The notes under the pieces were generated by a model. The model was not told the origin of the DNA. It searched no databases and saw only the letters and a program-made list of their open reading frames with translations. From positions 1-14,194 of the forward strand of contig JASGFC010000031.1 of NCBI GenBank assembly GCA_047605865.1: 14,194 nt of DNA, read 5' to 3'. A program made the position numbers and the translations under genes. Source of the stretch: JASGDC01 sp047605865 (lineage in GTDB: Bacteria; Actinomycetota; Actinomycetes; Actinomycetales; Micrococcaceae). The first letter of the stretch is position 1, and each line of letters begins with the position of its first letter. This document shows, in pieces, positions 5,943 to 12,440 of the stretch.

Positions 5943-5955
5943 TATCATAGTAACT
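5943..5955 (+). promoter_or_regulatory. Candidate -10 element of a leaderless glmM transcript
   Basis: TATCAT (5943-5948) is a fair -10 box that would place the transcript start at about 5955-5956, on the glmM ATG. No Shine-Dalgarno is present in the 20 nt before the ATG, and I find no good -35 box. Leaderless mRNAs are common in actinobacteria; here the assignment is inference. Confidence 0.4.
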
Positions 5956-7308
5956 ATGGCTAAATATTTCGGAACAGACGGTATTCGTGGTCTGGCAAAT
6001 GGACCTGTTGTTACAGCAGATTTATCATTGAAAGTTTCCCAAGCAGCAGCTTTTATCTTAGGTGCTTCAGAAAAAGGACATAGGCCTCGAGCTGTTCTAG
6101 CACGAGACCCTCGTGCTAGTGGAGAGTTTATCTCGAAAGCTGTAGCAGCTGGTCTTGCCAGTGCCGGAGTTGATGTAAATGATGCTGGTATCATACCGAC
6201 ACCAGCTGCAGCCTTTTTAGTCGCCGATGATGACGCAGACTTTGGTGTCATGATTTCTGCTTCACACAATCCTGCCCCAGATAATGGCATTAAGTTTTTA
6301 GCTCGTGGTGGACAAAAGCTTCACGATGCTATTGAAGATGCTATTGAAAGCAAAATGAAGCAAGACCTCACTTTGCCTACCGGGGCTGATGTAGGCCGCA
6401 TTTCGAGGTTTTCAGATGCCGAAGATCGTTATGTCTTGCATCTCATAGAATCATTGAAGGGGCAAAAACTTGATGGCCTTAAGGTAGTTCTCGATTGCGC
6501 TAATGGTGCAGCCAGTGGCTGCTCTCCAGAAGCCTTCCACCTTGCAGGTGCTCAGGTTACTGTCATCGGAGCTAGTCCTGATGGTTTAAATATTAATGAA
6601 GGGTGTGGCTCTACTCATCTTGAAAAACTTCAAAAAAAGGTTATTGAAACCGGTGCAGACCTTGGTATAGCTCACGATGGTGATGCAGACCGTTGTCTTG
6701 CGGTTGATCATGAAGGTAATGTCATTGATGGTGATCAAATTATGCTAATCCTTGCCCTTTCACTGAAAGAACAGCATAAACTTAAAGATAATGTTTTGGT
6801 GGCAACTGTCATGAGTAATCTTGGTTTAAAGATTGCTCTGAAAGAGCACGGCATTGAACTTGTCCAAACTGGAGTTGGAGATCGTTACGTTCTAGAAGCA
6901 TTACGTAGTGGCGAATACTCCTTAGGTGGAGAACAATCTGGACATGTCATCATGAGCGAATTTGCCACTACTGGTGATGGCGTCTTGACTGGTCTACATC
7001 TTGCTGCAGAAATTAAACGCACCGGAAAAACTCTCCAAGAACTTGCCGCTCAAATGAATCGTTTACCTCAGGTACTTGTGAATGTACCAAATGTAGATAA
7101 AGCTGCCTCAGATACTAATGAGATGCTTTTAGAGGCTATTGAAGAAGTTGAAGCAGAATTAGGTGATACTGGTCGCGTGTTGCTCAGGCCATCGGGAACT
7201 GAGCCTTTAGTTCGCGTTATGGTGGAAGCTCCTTCGGATCAAGAAGCGCAAAAGTACGCTAACCACTTAGCTGAAGTGGTAGAGAAAGAACTTTCACTTT
7301 CAAAGTAA
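5956..7308 (+). CDS. glmM: Phosphoglucosamine mutase
   Basis: GlmM converts glucosamine-6-phosphate to glucosamine-1-phosphate, the second step toward UDP-GlcNAc for peptidoglycan, and is cytosolic. The 450-residue length is normal. It opens with MAKYFGTDGIRGLAN. The catalytic phosphoserine loop is ISASHNP with Ser103; the Mg-binding loop DGDADR gives Asp241, Asp243 and Asp245; the sugar-binding loop is GEQSGH (325-330); the phosphate-binding loop is RPSGTEP (411-417). All key residues are intact. The ATG has no visible ribosome binding site, consistent with leaderless translation. It lies between the rpsI terminator and a bidirectional terminator. Its substrate is supplied by glmS, encoded 2.5 kb downstream on the same strand. 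Confidence 0.97.
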   Translation: MAKYFGTDGIRGLANGPVVTADLSLKVSQAAAFILGASEKGHRPRAVLARDPRASGEFISKAVAAGLASAGVDVNDAGIIPTPAAAFLVADDDADFGVMISASHNPAPDNGIKFLARGGQKLHDAIEDAIESKMKQDLTLPTGADVGRISRFSDAEDRYVLHLIESLKGQKLDGLKVVLDCANGAASGCSPEAFHLAGAQVTVIGASPDGLNINEGCGSTHLEKLQKKVIETGADLGIAHDGDADRCLAVDHEGNVIDGDQIMLILALSLKEQHKLKDNVLVATVMSNLGLKIALKEHGIELVQTGVGDRYVLEALRSGEYSLGGEQSGHVIMSEFATTGDGVLTGLHLAAEIKRTGKTLQELAAQMNRLPQVLVNVPNVDKAASDTNEMLLEAIEEVEAELGDTGRVLLRPSGTEPLVRVMVEAPSDQEAQKYANHLAEVVEKELSLSK

Positions 7309-7344
7309 AAAAAATTGCCCCTCAGTAAGTAGGGGCAATTTTTT
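7309..7344. terminator. Bidirectional terminator between glmM and the rhomboid gene
   Basis: AAAAATTGCCCCT (7310-7322) pairs with AGGGGCAATTTTT (7331-7343) around an 8-nt loop. Both strands read a hairpin followed by a T-run, fitting the convergent genes on either side, with only 43 bp between the two stop codons. Confidence 0.9.
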
Positions 7345-7351
7345 ACGTCAC

Positions 7352-8008
7352 TTATACTTTAGTTAAATCTTGTAATTCGTCTGTTGAAGATTCATGCTCT
7401 TTACCAATTTCAGCAAAGTTACCCATAATCCAAGCGGTAATAACACCAGCAACAGCTCCGAAGAGGTGAGCTTGCCATGAAATACCAGAACCAACATGTG
7501 GGATAACTCCTGTGAAGAAAGTAGCACTGTAGAAGAAGCCAACACCAATAGCAACAGCAATGTACCAAATCTTTTTAAAGCTACTAGGGTAGAAGATTGC
7601 TCGAGCAATCAGATAGGTCATATAGCCAAAAATTAAACCTGAAGCACCTACTGTTAATGTATTAGATGGGCCAAAGAGCCAAAGTAGGGCACCGCCCATA
7701 GTGATAATCAACGCTGTTGCTTGAATAAAAGCTCGAGAACCACTCATAGCCACGATACAGCCAAGAACAAGCAGTGGTACGCTATTAGCGCTAATGTGCC
7801 ACCAGCCAGCATGTACAAAAGGGAAAGTAAAGATATTCCATAGACTTCCCACATCACGAGACACTAGACCTAGTGATCTGTTCATCCAGCCACCAATATT
7901 GAATAGTTGGATAATCCACATGATAGCGACCATACCAAGTGGTAATAAGAAACGACCAAACCGTTGTGTGAAACTTATTGATTCGTCATTTTCCACAATT
8001 GTTGTCAT
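7352..8008 (-). CDS. Rhomboid-family intramembrane serine protease
   Basis: This 218-residue multi-pass membrane protein has the rhomboid core fold: about six hydrophobic segments between residues 18 and 196. The catalytic Ser is in GASG (Ser123) and the catalytic His is His181 in WQAHLFGAVAG; HISAN (His71, Asn75) supplies the oxyanion-side residues, aligning with the HxxxN of Escherichia coli GlpG. It therefore looks active and should cleave membrane-protein substrates within the bilayer; the substrate is unknown. Its ATG directly abuts the TGA stop of the upstream D,D-carboxypeptidase (TGAATG), with TAGGAG 5-6 nt before the start, so it is translationally coupled and the last gene of the coaA unit. 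The termini are short, polar and charged. Confidence 0.9.
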   Translation of the reverse strand: MTTIVENDESISFTQRFGRFLLPLGMVAIMWIIQLFNIGGWMNRSLGLVSRDVGSLWNIFTFPFVHAGWWHISANSVPLLVLGCIVAMSGSRAFIQATALIITMGGALLWLFGPSNTLTVGASGLIFGYMTYLIARAIFYPSSFKKIWYIAVAIGVGFFYSATFFTGVIPHVGSGISWQAHLFGAVAGVITAWIMGNFAEIGKEHESSTDELQDLTKV

Positions 8009-8782
8009 TCAAGCTCCTAGATAAGTAGTTGCGGCACCTTGCTTGAAGTATTCTTCTAAAGTTTGAATGCCTTTAGCTTTCATATCTTTAGAAATTTCTA
8101 CACCAAGATAACGAAGGTGCCACGGTTCGTACATATAACCAGTTATAGCTTCTTTTCCTGCAGGAAACCTGATAATAAACCCATAATCATTACAATGGCT
8201 TGCAAGCCATTGGCCAGCAGGAGTGGTACTAAAATCTTGGTTGAGATCATCTGTGCCGTCAGCCTGTCCTACATCCACAGCAAGACCTGTTTGGTGCTCG
8301 CTAAACCCTGGCCTAGCAGAACGATTATCGGCATCTTCTTGCCCATAACTTGCTACCCACTGATTATAAACATCAATTTGTGTCTGATAGGAACGGTATC
8401 CACTGACAACCTTCAATGTTATTCCAGCAGCTGCACTTGCAGCAGCCATCTTCTCGAGTGCAGTGGCTGAAACATTACGCAAATGCATATTTTCAGCTGT
8501 TGGGTCTCCATCAAGGAGTATGTTCGGATTGCGTAAATCAGTAGGAGCGTAAGATTCTGGTTGCAGTGGATTGTGTTTATTCACAAAGACTGAGGTACTG
8601 GTAGGGTCGTGGGAGGCAAGCCGTAGGTTACGCGTTGGCTTAGGTGTTGGCGTGGCAGTTGGTGTCGGTGCAGATAGTGTTGGTTCTTTTTGGAGCATCG
8701 GGATACCAACAGCAGCAACACCTAGGGCAGAGAGTGCGCCAATAATAACTCCACGTCTGTCAGGTTTGTGTTGCTCTTCCAC
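8009..8782 (-). CDS. VanY-type D-alanyl-D-alanine carboxypeptidase (M15B)
   Basis: This gene encodes a predicted zinc D,D-carboxypeptidase of 257 residues that would remove the terminal D-Ala from peptidoglycan stem peptides outside the cell. Residues 9-30 (RRGVIIGALSALGVAAVGIP) form a signal peptide or anchor; the RR is only weakly Tat-like and there is no lipobox Cys. A Thr/Pro linker (39-50) follows. The M15B motifs are complete: SGYRS (127-131), SEHQTGLAVD with zinc ligands His163 and Asp170, and EPWHLRYLG with Glu219 as base and His222 as ligand. It starts with GTG at 8782, overlapping the coaA stop by one base (TAGTG), and has AAGGAAAAG before it. No vanR/S-like or other glycopeptide-resistance genes are nearby, so a housekeeping wall role is more likely than resistance. 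Confidence 0.9.
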   Translation of the reverse strand: MEEQHKPDRRGVIIGALSALGVAAVGIPMLQKEPTLSAPTPTATPTPKPTRNLRLASHDPTSTSVFVNKHNPLQPESYAPTDLRNPNILLDGDPTAENMHLRNVSATALEKMAAASAAAGITLKVVSGYRSYQTQIDVYNQWVASYGQEDADNRSARPGFSEHQTGLAVDVGQADGTDDLNQDFSTTPAGQWLASHCNDYGFIIRFPAGKEAITGYMYEPWHLRYLGVEISKDMKAKGIQTLEEYFKQGAATTYLGA

Positions 8783-9747
8783 TATCTTTTCCTTAGTAGT
8801 ATGGATTCAATTTTATGATTTTTACCTTTATTTAAAATGATATGTGCCCGACCACGAGTGGGAAGCACGTTTTCAATAAGGTTTTTTTCGTTAATAGTCT
8901 CCCAGATTTCTAGGGCAAGATTTTTAGCTTGTTGAGTTGATAGTTGGGTAATCGACTTGAAATAACTTTGTGGATTAGTAAAAGCAGATTCACGTAATTT
9001 CATAAATCTATCCAGATACCACTGGGTAATGTCTTCAGTTTTAGCATGGACATAAAGTTTCAGATCAAAGAAATCACTAATGGCTAAAGGGCGGTCTTCA
9101 AGATCAGTTGTAGGAGGGGCAAGAACGTTAAGACCTTCCACAATAAGGATATCTGGGTTTTCAACAACCACTTCTTTATCAGGCACGATATCGTAAACCA
9201 CGTGCGAATAGTATGGTGCTGTGACTCGGGTATCTCCGCTTTTAATAGCTGCGATAAAGGTTAAAAGTGCTCGTTGATCGTAGGATTCAGGGAAGCCTTT
9301 TCGTTCCATGAGACCTTTTTCTTCAAGAACCTTATTAGGATAGAGAAAGCCGTCCGTTGTTACTAATTGCACTTTAGGTGTTGAAGGCCATCGTGATAGA
9401 AGTTCGCGCAATAAACGTGCTGTCGTTGATTTACCAACTGCAACTGAACCAGCAAGGCCAATAATAAAGGGTGTTTTTTTGCTACTATCGTGGAGAAAAT
9501 CTGAAGTTTTCTCATAGAGCACTGACTTTGATTCTACGTAGAGGTTAATCAAACGACAAAGAGGCATATAAATTTTTTCAACTTCCTCTAAATCTACAGG
9601 ATCTCCAATACCTCTAAGCTCATCAATATCGTGCTGGGTTAATTGCACGTCAACATCGGGCGCAAGTTTTGCCCAGTCTTCCCTTGTAAAAGACACGAAA
9701 GGACTAAGGGATGATTCCTCAAGGTCTTGATTAGTGCTAAAGTTCAT
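8782..9747 (-). CDS. coaA: Type I pantothenate kinase
   Basis: CoaA phosphorylates pantothenate with ATP, the first and usually rate-setting step of coenzyme A synthesis, and in Escherichia coli is inhibited by CoA. The 321-residue protein aligns along its whole length with the bacterial type I enzyme. The P-loop is GSVAVGKST (100-108, Lys106); LVTTDGFLYPN (128-138) carries Asp132; KGFPESYD, APYYSHVVYD and VEGLNVL follow; the end is LPTRGRAHIILNKG. The ATG at 9747 gives a family-like N-terminus ending in the conserved PFVSFTREDW. No clear ribosome binding site stands before it. It heads a minus-strand unit with the D,D-carboxypeptidase and rhomboid genes and is divergent from glmS over just 35 bp. 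Confidence 0.96.
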   Translation of the reverse strand: MNFSTNQDLEESSLSPFVSFTREDWAKLAPDVDVQLTQHDIDELRGIGDPVDLEEVEKIYMPLCRLINLYVESKSVLYEKTSDFLHDSSKKTPFIIGLAGSVAVGKSTTARLLRELLSRWPSTPKVQLVTTDGFLYPNKVLEEKGLMERKGFPESYDQRALLTFIAAIKSGDTRVTAPYYSHVVYDIVPDKEVVVENPDILIVEGLNVLAPPTTDLEDRPLAISDFFDLKLYVHAKTEDITQWYLDRFMKLRESAFTNPQSYFKSITQLSTQQAKNLALEIWETINEKNLIENVLPTRGRAHIILNKGKNHKIESILLRKR

Positions 9748-9755
9748 ATTATAAG
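9727..9755 (+). promoter_or_regulatory. Candidate glmS promoter within the 5' end of coaA
   Basis: TTGATT (9727-9732) and TATAAG (9750-9755) are 17 bp apart, each close to consensus. The predicted start is near 9762, leaving about 21 nt of leader with TAAGGT (9771-9776) before the glmS ATG. The -35 box lies inside the coaA coding region, so polymerase on this promoter would compete with coaA transcription. Confidence 0.6.
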
Positions 9756-9782
9756 AATACTTCCCAATCCTAAGGTGTGTAT

Positions 9783-11660
9783 ATGTGCGGAATTGTTGGT
9801 TATGTCGGTAACGGCAAACAAGGTGTTGGTGCGTCAGATAACCCTGCTTTAAATGTTCTCATAGAAGGGCTACGTAGGCTAGAATATCGTGGTTATGATT
9901 CAGCTGGTGTGGCGCTTATTTGTGACGATGGTATTGAATATCGTAAAAAAGCTGGAAAATTAAAGAATCTCGAAGCAGAGATTAAAAAACATCCACTGAA
10001 AAAATCTGTGACAGGAATTGGCCACACACGTTGGGCAACGCACGGTGCGCCAACTGATGAGAATGCTCATCCTCATATTGTTAATAAGGAGAAACTAGCA
10101 CTGATTCACAATGGAATTATTGAAAACTTTGCTGAACTTAAACAAGAACTCATTGGCGAAGGCGTTAAGTTCAAATCTGAAACTGACTCAGAAGTTGCTG
10201 CTTGGTACCTTGCCCGTATTTACGATGAGGTAGGCGATTTAACTCAGGCAATGCAAAAAGCTAGTCAAAAATTTAAAGGTGCTTTTACACTCTTGGCAAT
10301 CCATGAAGATGAACCACACAAGATTGTGGCAAGTCGTAAAAATTCACCACTTGTTCTAGGGCTTGGTGACGGTGAAAATTTCCTTGGTTCAGACGTTGCC
10401 GCATTTATTGATCACACTCGCAGAGCTGTAGAACTTGGACAAGATCAAGTAGTTACTATCACTCCTGACGATGTAGAAATTACTGATTTCTATGGAAAAC
10501 CAGCCGAGGGTAAAGAATATAAAGTTGACTGGGATGCTAAGAGCGCCCAAAAAGACGGTTATGATTCCTTCATGGAAAAAGAAATCAATGAACAGCCTGC
10601 AGCCATCGCTCAGACAGTTCGTGGACGTATCAATAGTCAAGGTAAGATTTCTTTGGATGAACTTCGCATCGATGAATCAGTATTGCGTTCAATCGACAAA
10701 ATCATTGTGATTGCTTGTGGTACTGCAGCTTATGCCGGACAAGTAGCACGATATGCCATTGAGCATTGGTGCCGCATACCGGTAGAGGTTGAACTAGCTC
10801 ATGAGTTCCGCTATCGTGACCCAATTGTCAATGATAAAACTCTAGTAGTTGCTATCTCTCAATCTGGTGAAACCATGGATACTGCTATGGCTGTGAGGCA
10901 TGCTCAAGAGCAAGGCGCCAAAGTGCTGGCAATTTGTAACACAGTAGGTTCTACTATCCCTCGTGAAGCAGATGCTGTACTTTATACTCACGCTGGCCCT
11001 GAGATTGCTGTTGCTTCTACTAAAGCTTTTACAGCTCAGATTGCTGCTGCTTATCTACTTGGCTTGTATCTTGCACAAGTTCGTGGAAACAAATTCCCAG
11101 ATGAAATTAAGGGCATTCTAGAGGATATTGAAAAAGCTGGTGAAGATGTTCAACAAATCCTTGATAACTCGTCAGAGCAAATCAATGACCTAGCATTAAA
11201 GCTTAAAGATACTAAATCAGTATTATTCTTAGGACGCCATGTTGGCTATCCAGTAGCAATGGAAGGTGCTTTGAAGCTTAAAGAGATTGCCTACATTCAT
11301 GCTGAGGGTTTTGCCGCAGGTGAACTCAAGCATGGGCCAATCGCACTGATTGAAGAAGGACAGAATGTAATCATCGTTGTTCCTTCGCCACTGGGGCGTG
11401 ATTCACTGCACTCTAAAGTAGTTTCTAATATTCAAGAGATTCGTGCTCGCGGTGCTAGAACTATCGTGATCGCTGAAGAAGGCGATGAAGAAGTGAAAGA
11501 CCAAGCTGATGAGATTATCTACGTGCCAAAAACACAGTCTCTTCTCATGCCACTTCTAACAACCGTTCCGCTGCAGCTTTTTGCCTGTGATCTTGCTTCA
11601 GCGAAAGGCTATGATGTTGATCAGCCTCGAAACTTGGCTAAGAGCGTCACAGTAGAATAG
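9783..11660 (+). CDS. glmS: Glutamine--fructose-6-phosphate aminotransferase (isomerizing)
   Basis: GlmS makes glucosamine-6-phosphate from fructose-6-phosphate and glutamine, committing carbon to amino sugars for the cell wall. I place the start at ATG 9783 (625 residues) because the second residue must be the catalytic Cys, exposed on Met removal (MCGIVGYVGN), and TAAGGT (9771-9776) is 6 nt upstream. An in-frame GTG at 9777 would add two residues and bury that Cys. The glutaminase domain (2 to about 240) has LEYRGYDSAG and HTRWATHG (81-88). Two SIS sugar-isomerase domains follow, with AISQSGETMDT in the first, and the conserved C-terminus DVDQPRNLAKSVTVE is intact. The leader is too short for a glmS ribozyme. 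An O-methyltransferase gene follows after 15 nt. Confidence 0.97.
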   Translation: MCGIVGYVGNGKQGVGASDNPALNVLIEGLRRLEYRGYDSAGVALICDDGIEYRKKAGKLKNLEAEIKKHPLKKSVTGIGHTRWATHGAPTDENAHPHIVNKEKLALIHNGIIENFAELKQELIGEGVKFKSETDSEVAAWYLARIYDEVGDLTQAMQKASQKFKGAFTLLAIHEDEPHKIVASRKNSPLVLGLGDGENFLGSDVAAFIDHTRRAVELGQDQVVTITPDDVEITDFYGKPAEGKEYKVDWDAKSAQKDGYDSFMEKEINEQPAAIAQTVRGRINSQGKISLDELRIDESVLRSIDKIIVIACGTAAYAGQVARYAIEHWCRIPVEVELAHEFRYRDPIVNDKTLVVAISQSGETMDTAMAVRHAQEQGAKVLAICNTVGSTIPREADAVLYTHAGPEIAVASTKAFTAQIAAAYLLGLYLAQVRGNKFPDEIKGILEDIEKAGEDVQQILDNSSEQINDLALKLKDTKSVLFLGRHVGYPVAMEGALKLKEIAYIHAEGFAAGELKHGPIALIEEGQNVIIVVPSPLGRDSLHSKVVSNIQEIRARGARTIVIAEEGDEEVKDQADEIIYVPKTQSLLMPLLTTVPLQLFACDLASAKGYDVDQPRNLAKSVTVE

Positions 11661-11675
11661 TGATATTGCACAAAG

Positions 11676-12338
11676 GTGGACGAACGGTGGAAAGCAGTTG
11701 ATGAGTTCCTTGAGCAACAACTTATTGTAGAGCCTGCAGCTTGTCGCTGGGTGCGTCAGATCGCACACAAAGAGGGGATGCCTCCCATCGAAGTCACTGC
11801 GTTGCAAGGCAAATTCTTAGCGATGCTCGTTCAGAGTATTAGCTCCAAACGTGTGCTTGAACTAGGTACTCTTGCTGGATATAGTACCGCTTGGCTTGCT
11901 GATGCCCTTAAAGAATCTGGGGTAGTCCACACGGTGGAATCTCGTCAAGCGCACGTCGATATTGCACAGAAATCTTTTCAACATCCTGATCTTAAAGATA
12001 AAGTGATACTGCATCATGGACGTGCCACACAAGTACTCCAGCAGATGGTTTCAGAGCACGTTGTTCCTTTTGATTTTGTTTTTATTGATGCAGATAAAGC
12101 TAGCTATCCACAGTATTTAGAACTTGCCCTTGAACTAACTCATGATGGTTCAATTATCGTGATGGATAATACTATTCGCCAAGGTAGTTTTTTAGAGGAT
12201 GTGCCTGAGCGTAAGGTAAGTATTCATGGACTTAAAAAGTTATATCAAAAGATTAAAGAACATCCCGAGCTCAACGTTACTGCTTTGCAAACAGTAGGCG
12301 CAAAGGGCTGGGATGGATTCTTAATGATACAGCGCTAG
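11676..12338 (+). CDS. SAM-dependent O-methyltransferase (family 3, caffeoyl-CoA OMT-like)
   Basis: This 220-residue soluble Rossmann-fold protein matches the metal-dependent family-3 O-methyltransferases along its length. Motif I is VLELGTLAGYSTAWLA (60-75), binding SAM; VFIDADK (135-141) and VMDNTIR (162-168) provide the expected divalent-metal ligands Asp138, Asp164 and Asn165; the end TALQTVGAKGWDGFLMI is typical. The natural substrate of most bacterial members is unknown, so no specific reaction is assigned. The start is GTG at 11676. An in-frame stop lies just upstream and no alternative is near, yet the only purine-rich site (AAAGG) touches the start codon, so translation may depend on ribosomes ending glmS 15 nt earlier. 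It is probably cotranscribed with glmS. Confidence 0.88.
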   Translation: MDERWKAVDEFLEQQLIVEPAACRWVRQIAHKEGMPPIEVTALQGKFLAMLVQSISSKRVLELGTLAGYSTAWLADALKESGVVHTVESRQAHVDIAQKSFQHPDLKDKVILHHGRATQVLQQMVSEHVVPFDFVFIDADKASYPQYLELALELTHDGSIIVMDNTIRQGSFLEDVPERKVSIHGLKKLYQKIKEHPELNVTALQTVGAKGWDGFLMIQR

Positions 12339-12374
12339 AGCAGCTTTGATAAGTGGGATGAAGTAGGATTTTCT

Positions 12375-12421
12375 GAAATAAAAATGTGCCTACACCCTCT
12401 TTACAAGAGTGCAGGCACATT
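12375..12421 (-). terminator. Terminator of the MFS gene (minus strand)
   Basis: AATGTGCCT (12383-12391) pairs with AGGCACATT (12413-12421). Inside, CAC plus TCTT (12393-12395, 12398-12401) pairs with AAGAGTG (12405-12411) with a two-base bulge. Read on the minus strand the stem runs into TTTTTATTTC; on the plus strand no T-run follows. It therefore mainly serves the MFS gene, though it may also slow transcription from the convergent O-methyltransferase. Confidence 0.75.
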
Positions 12422-12440
12422 GTGCTCTGTGAAAGTTAGC

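Noticed and set aside
8063..8470. 135-codon frame (+) opposite the D,D-carboxypeptidase
   Set aside because: It lies antisense to a gene with intact catalytic motifs and has no ribosome binding site or recognisable domain.
8009..8782. Glycopeptide resistance determinant
   Set aside because: The VanY-type fold is shared by housekeeping carboxypeptidases, and no vanH/A/X/R/S genes are present in the window.
9748..9782. glmS ribozyme upstream of glmS
   Set aside because: The gap to the divergent coaA gene is 35 bp and the predicted leader about 21 nt, too short for the ribozyme.
9777..11660. glmS starting at GTG 9777
   Set aside because: This would place two residues before Met-Cys and hide the catalytic N-terminal Cys; the ribosome binding site spacing also favours ATG 9783.
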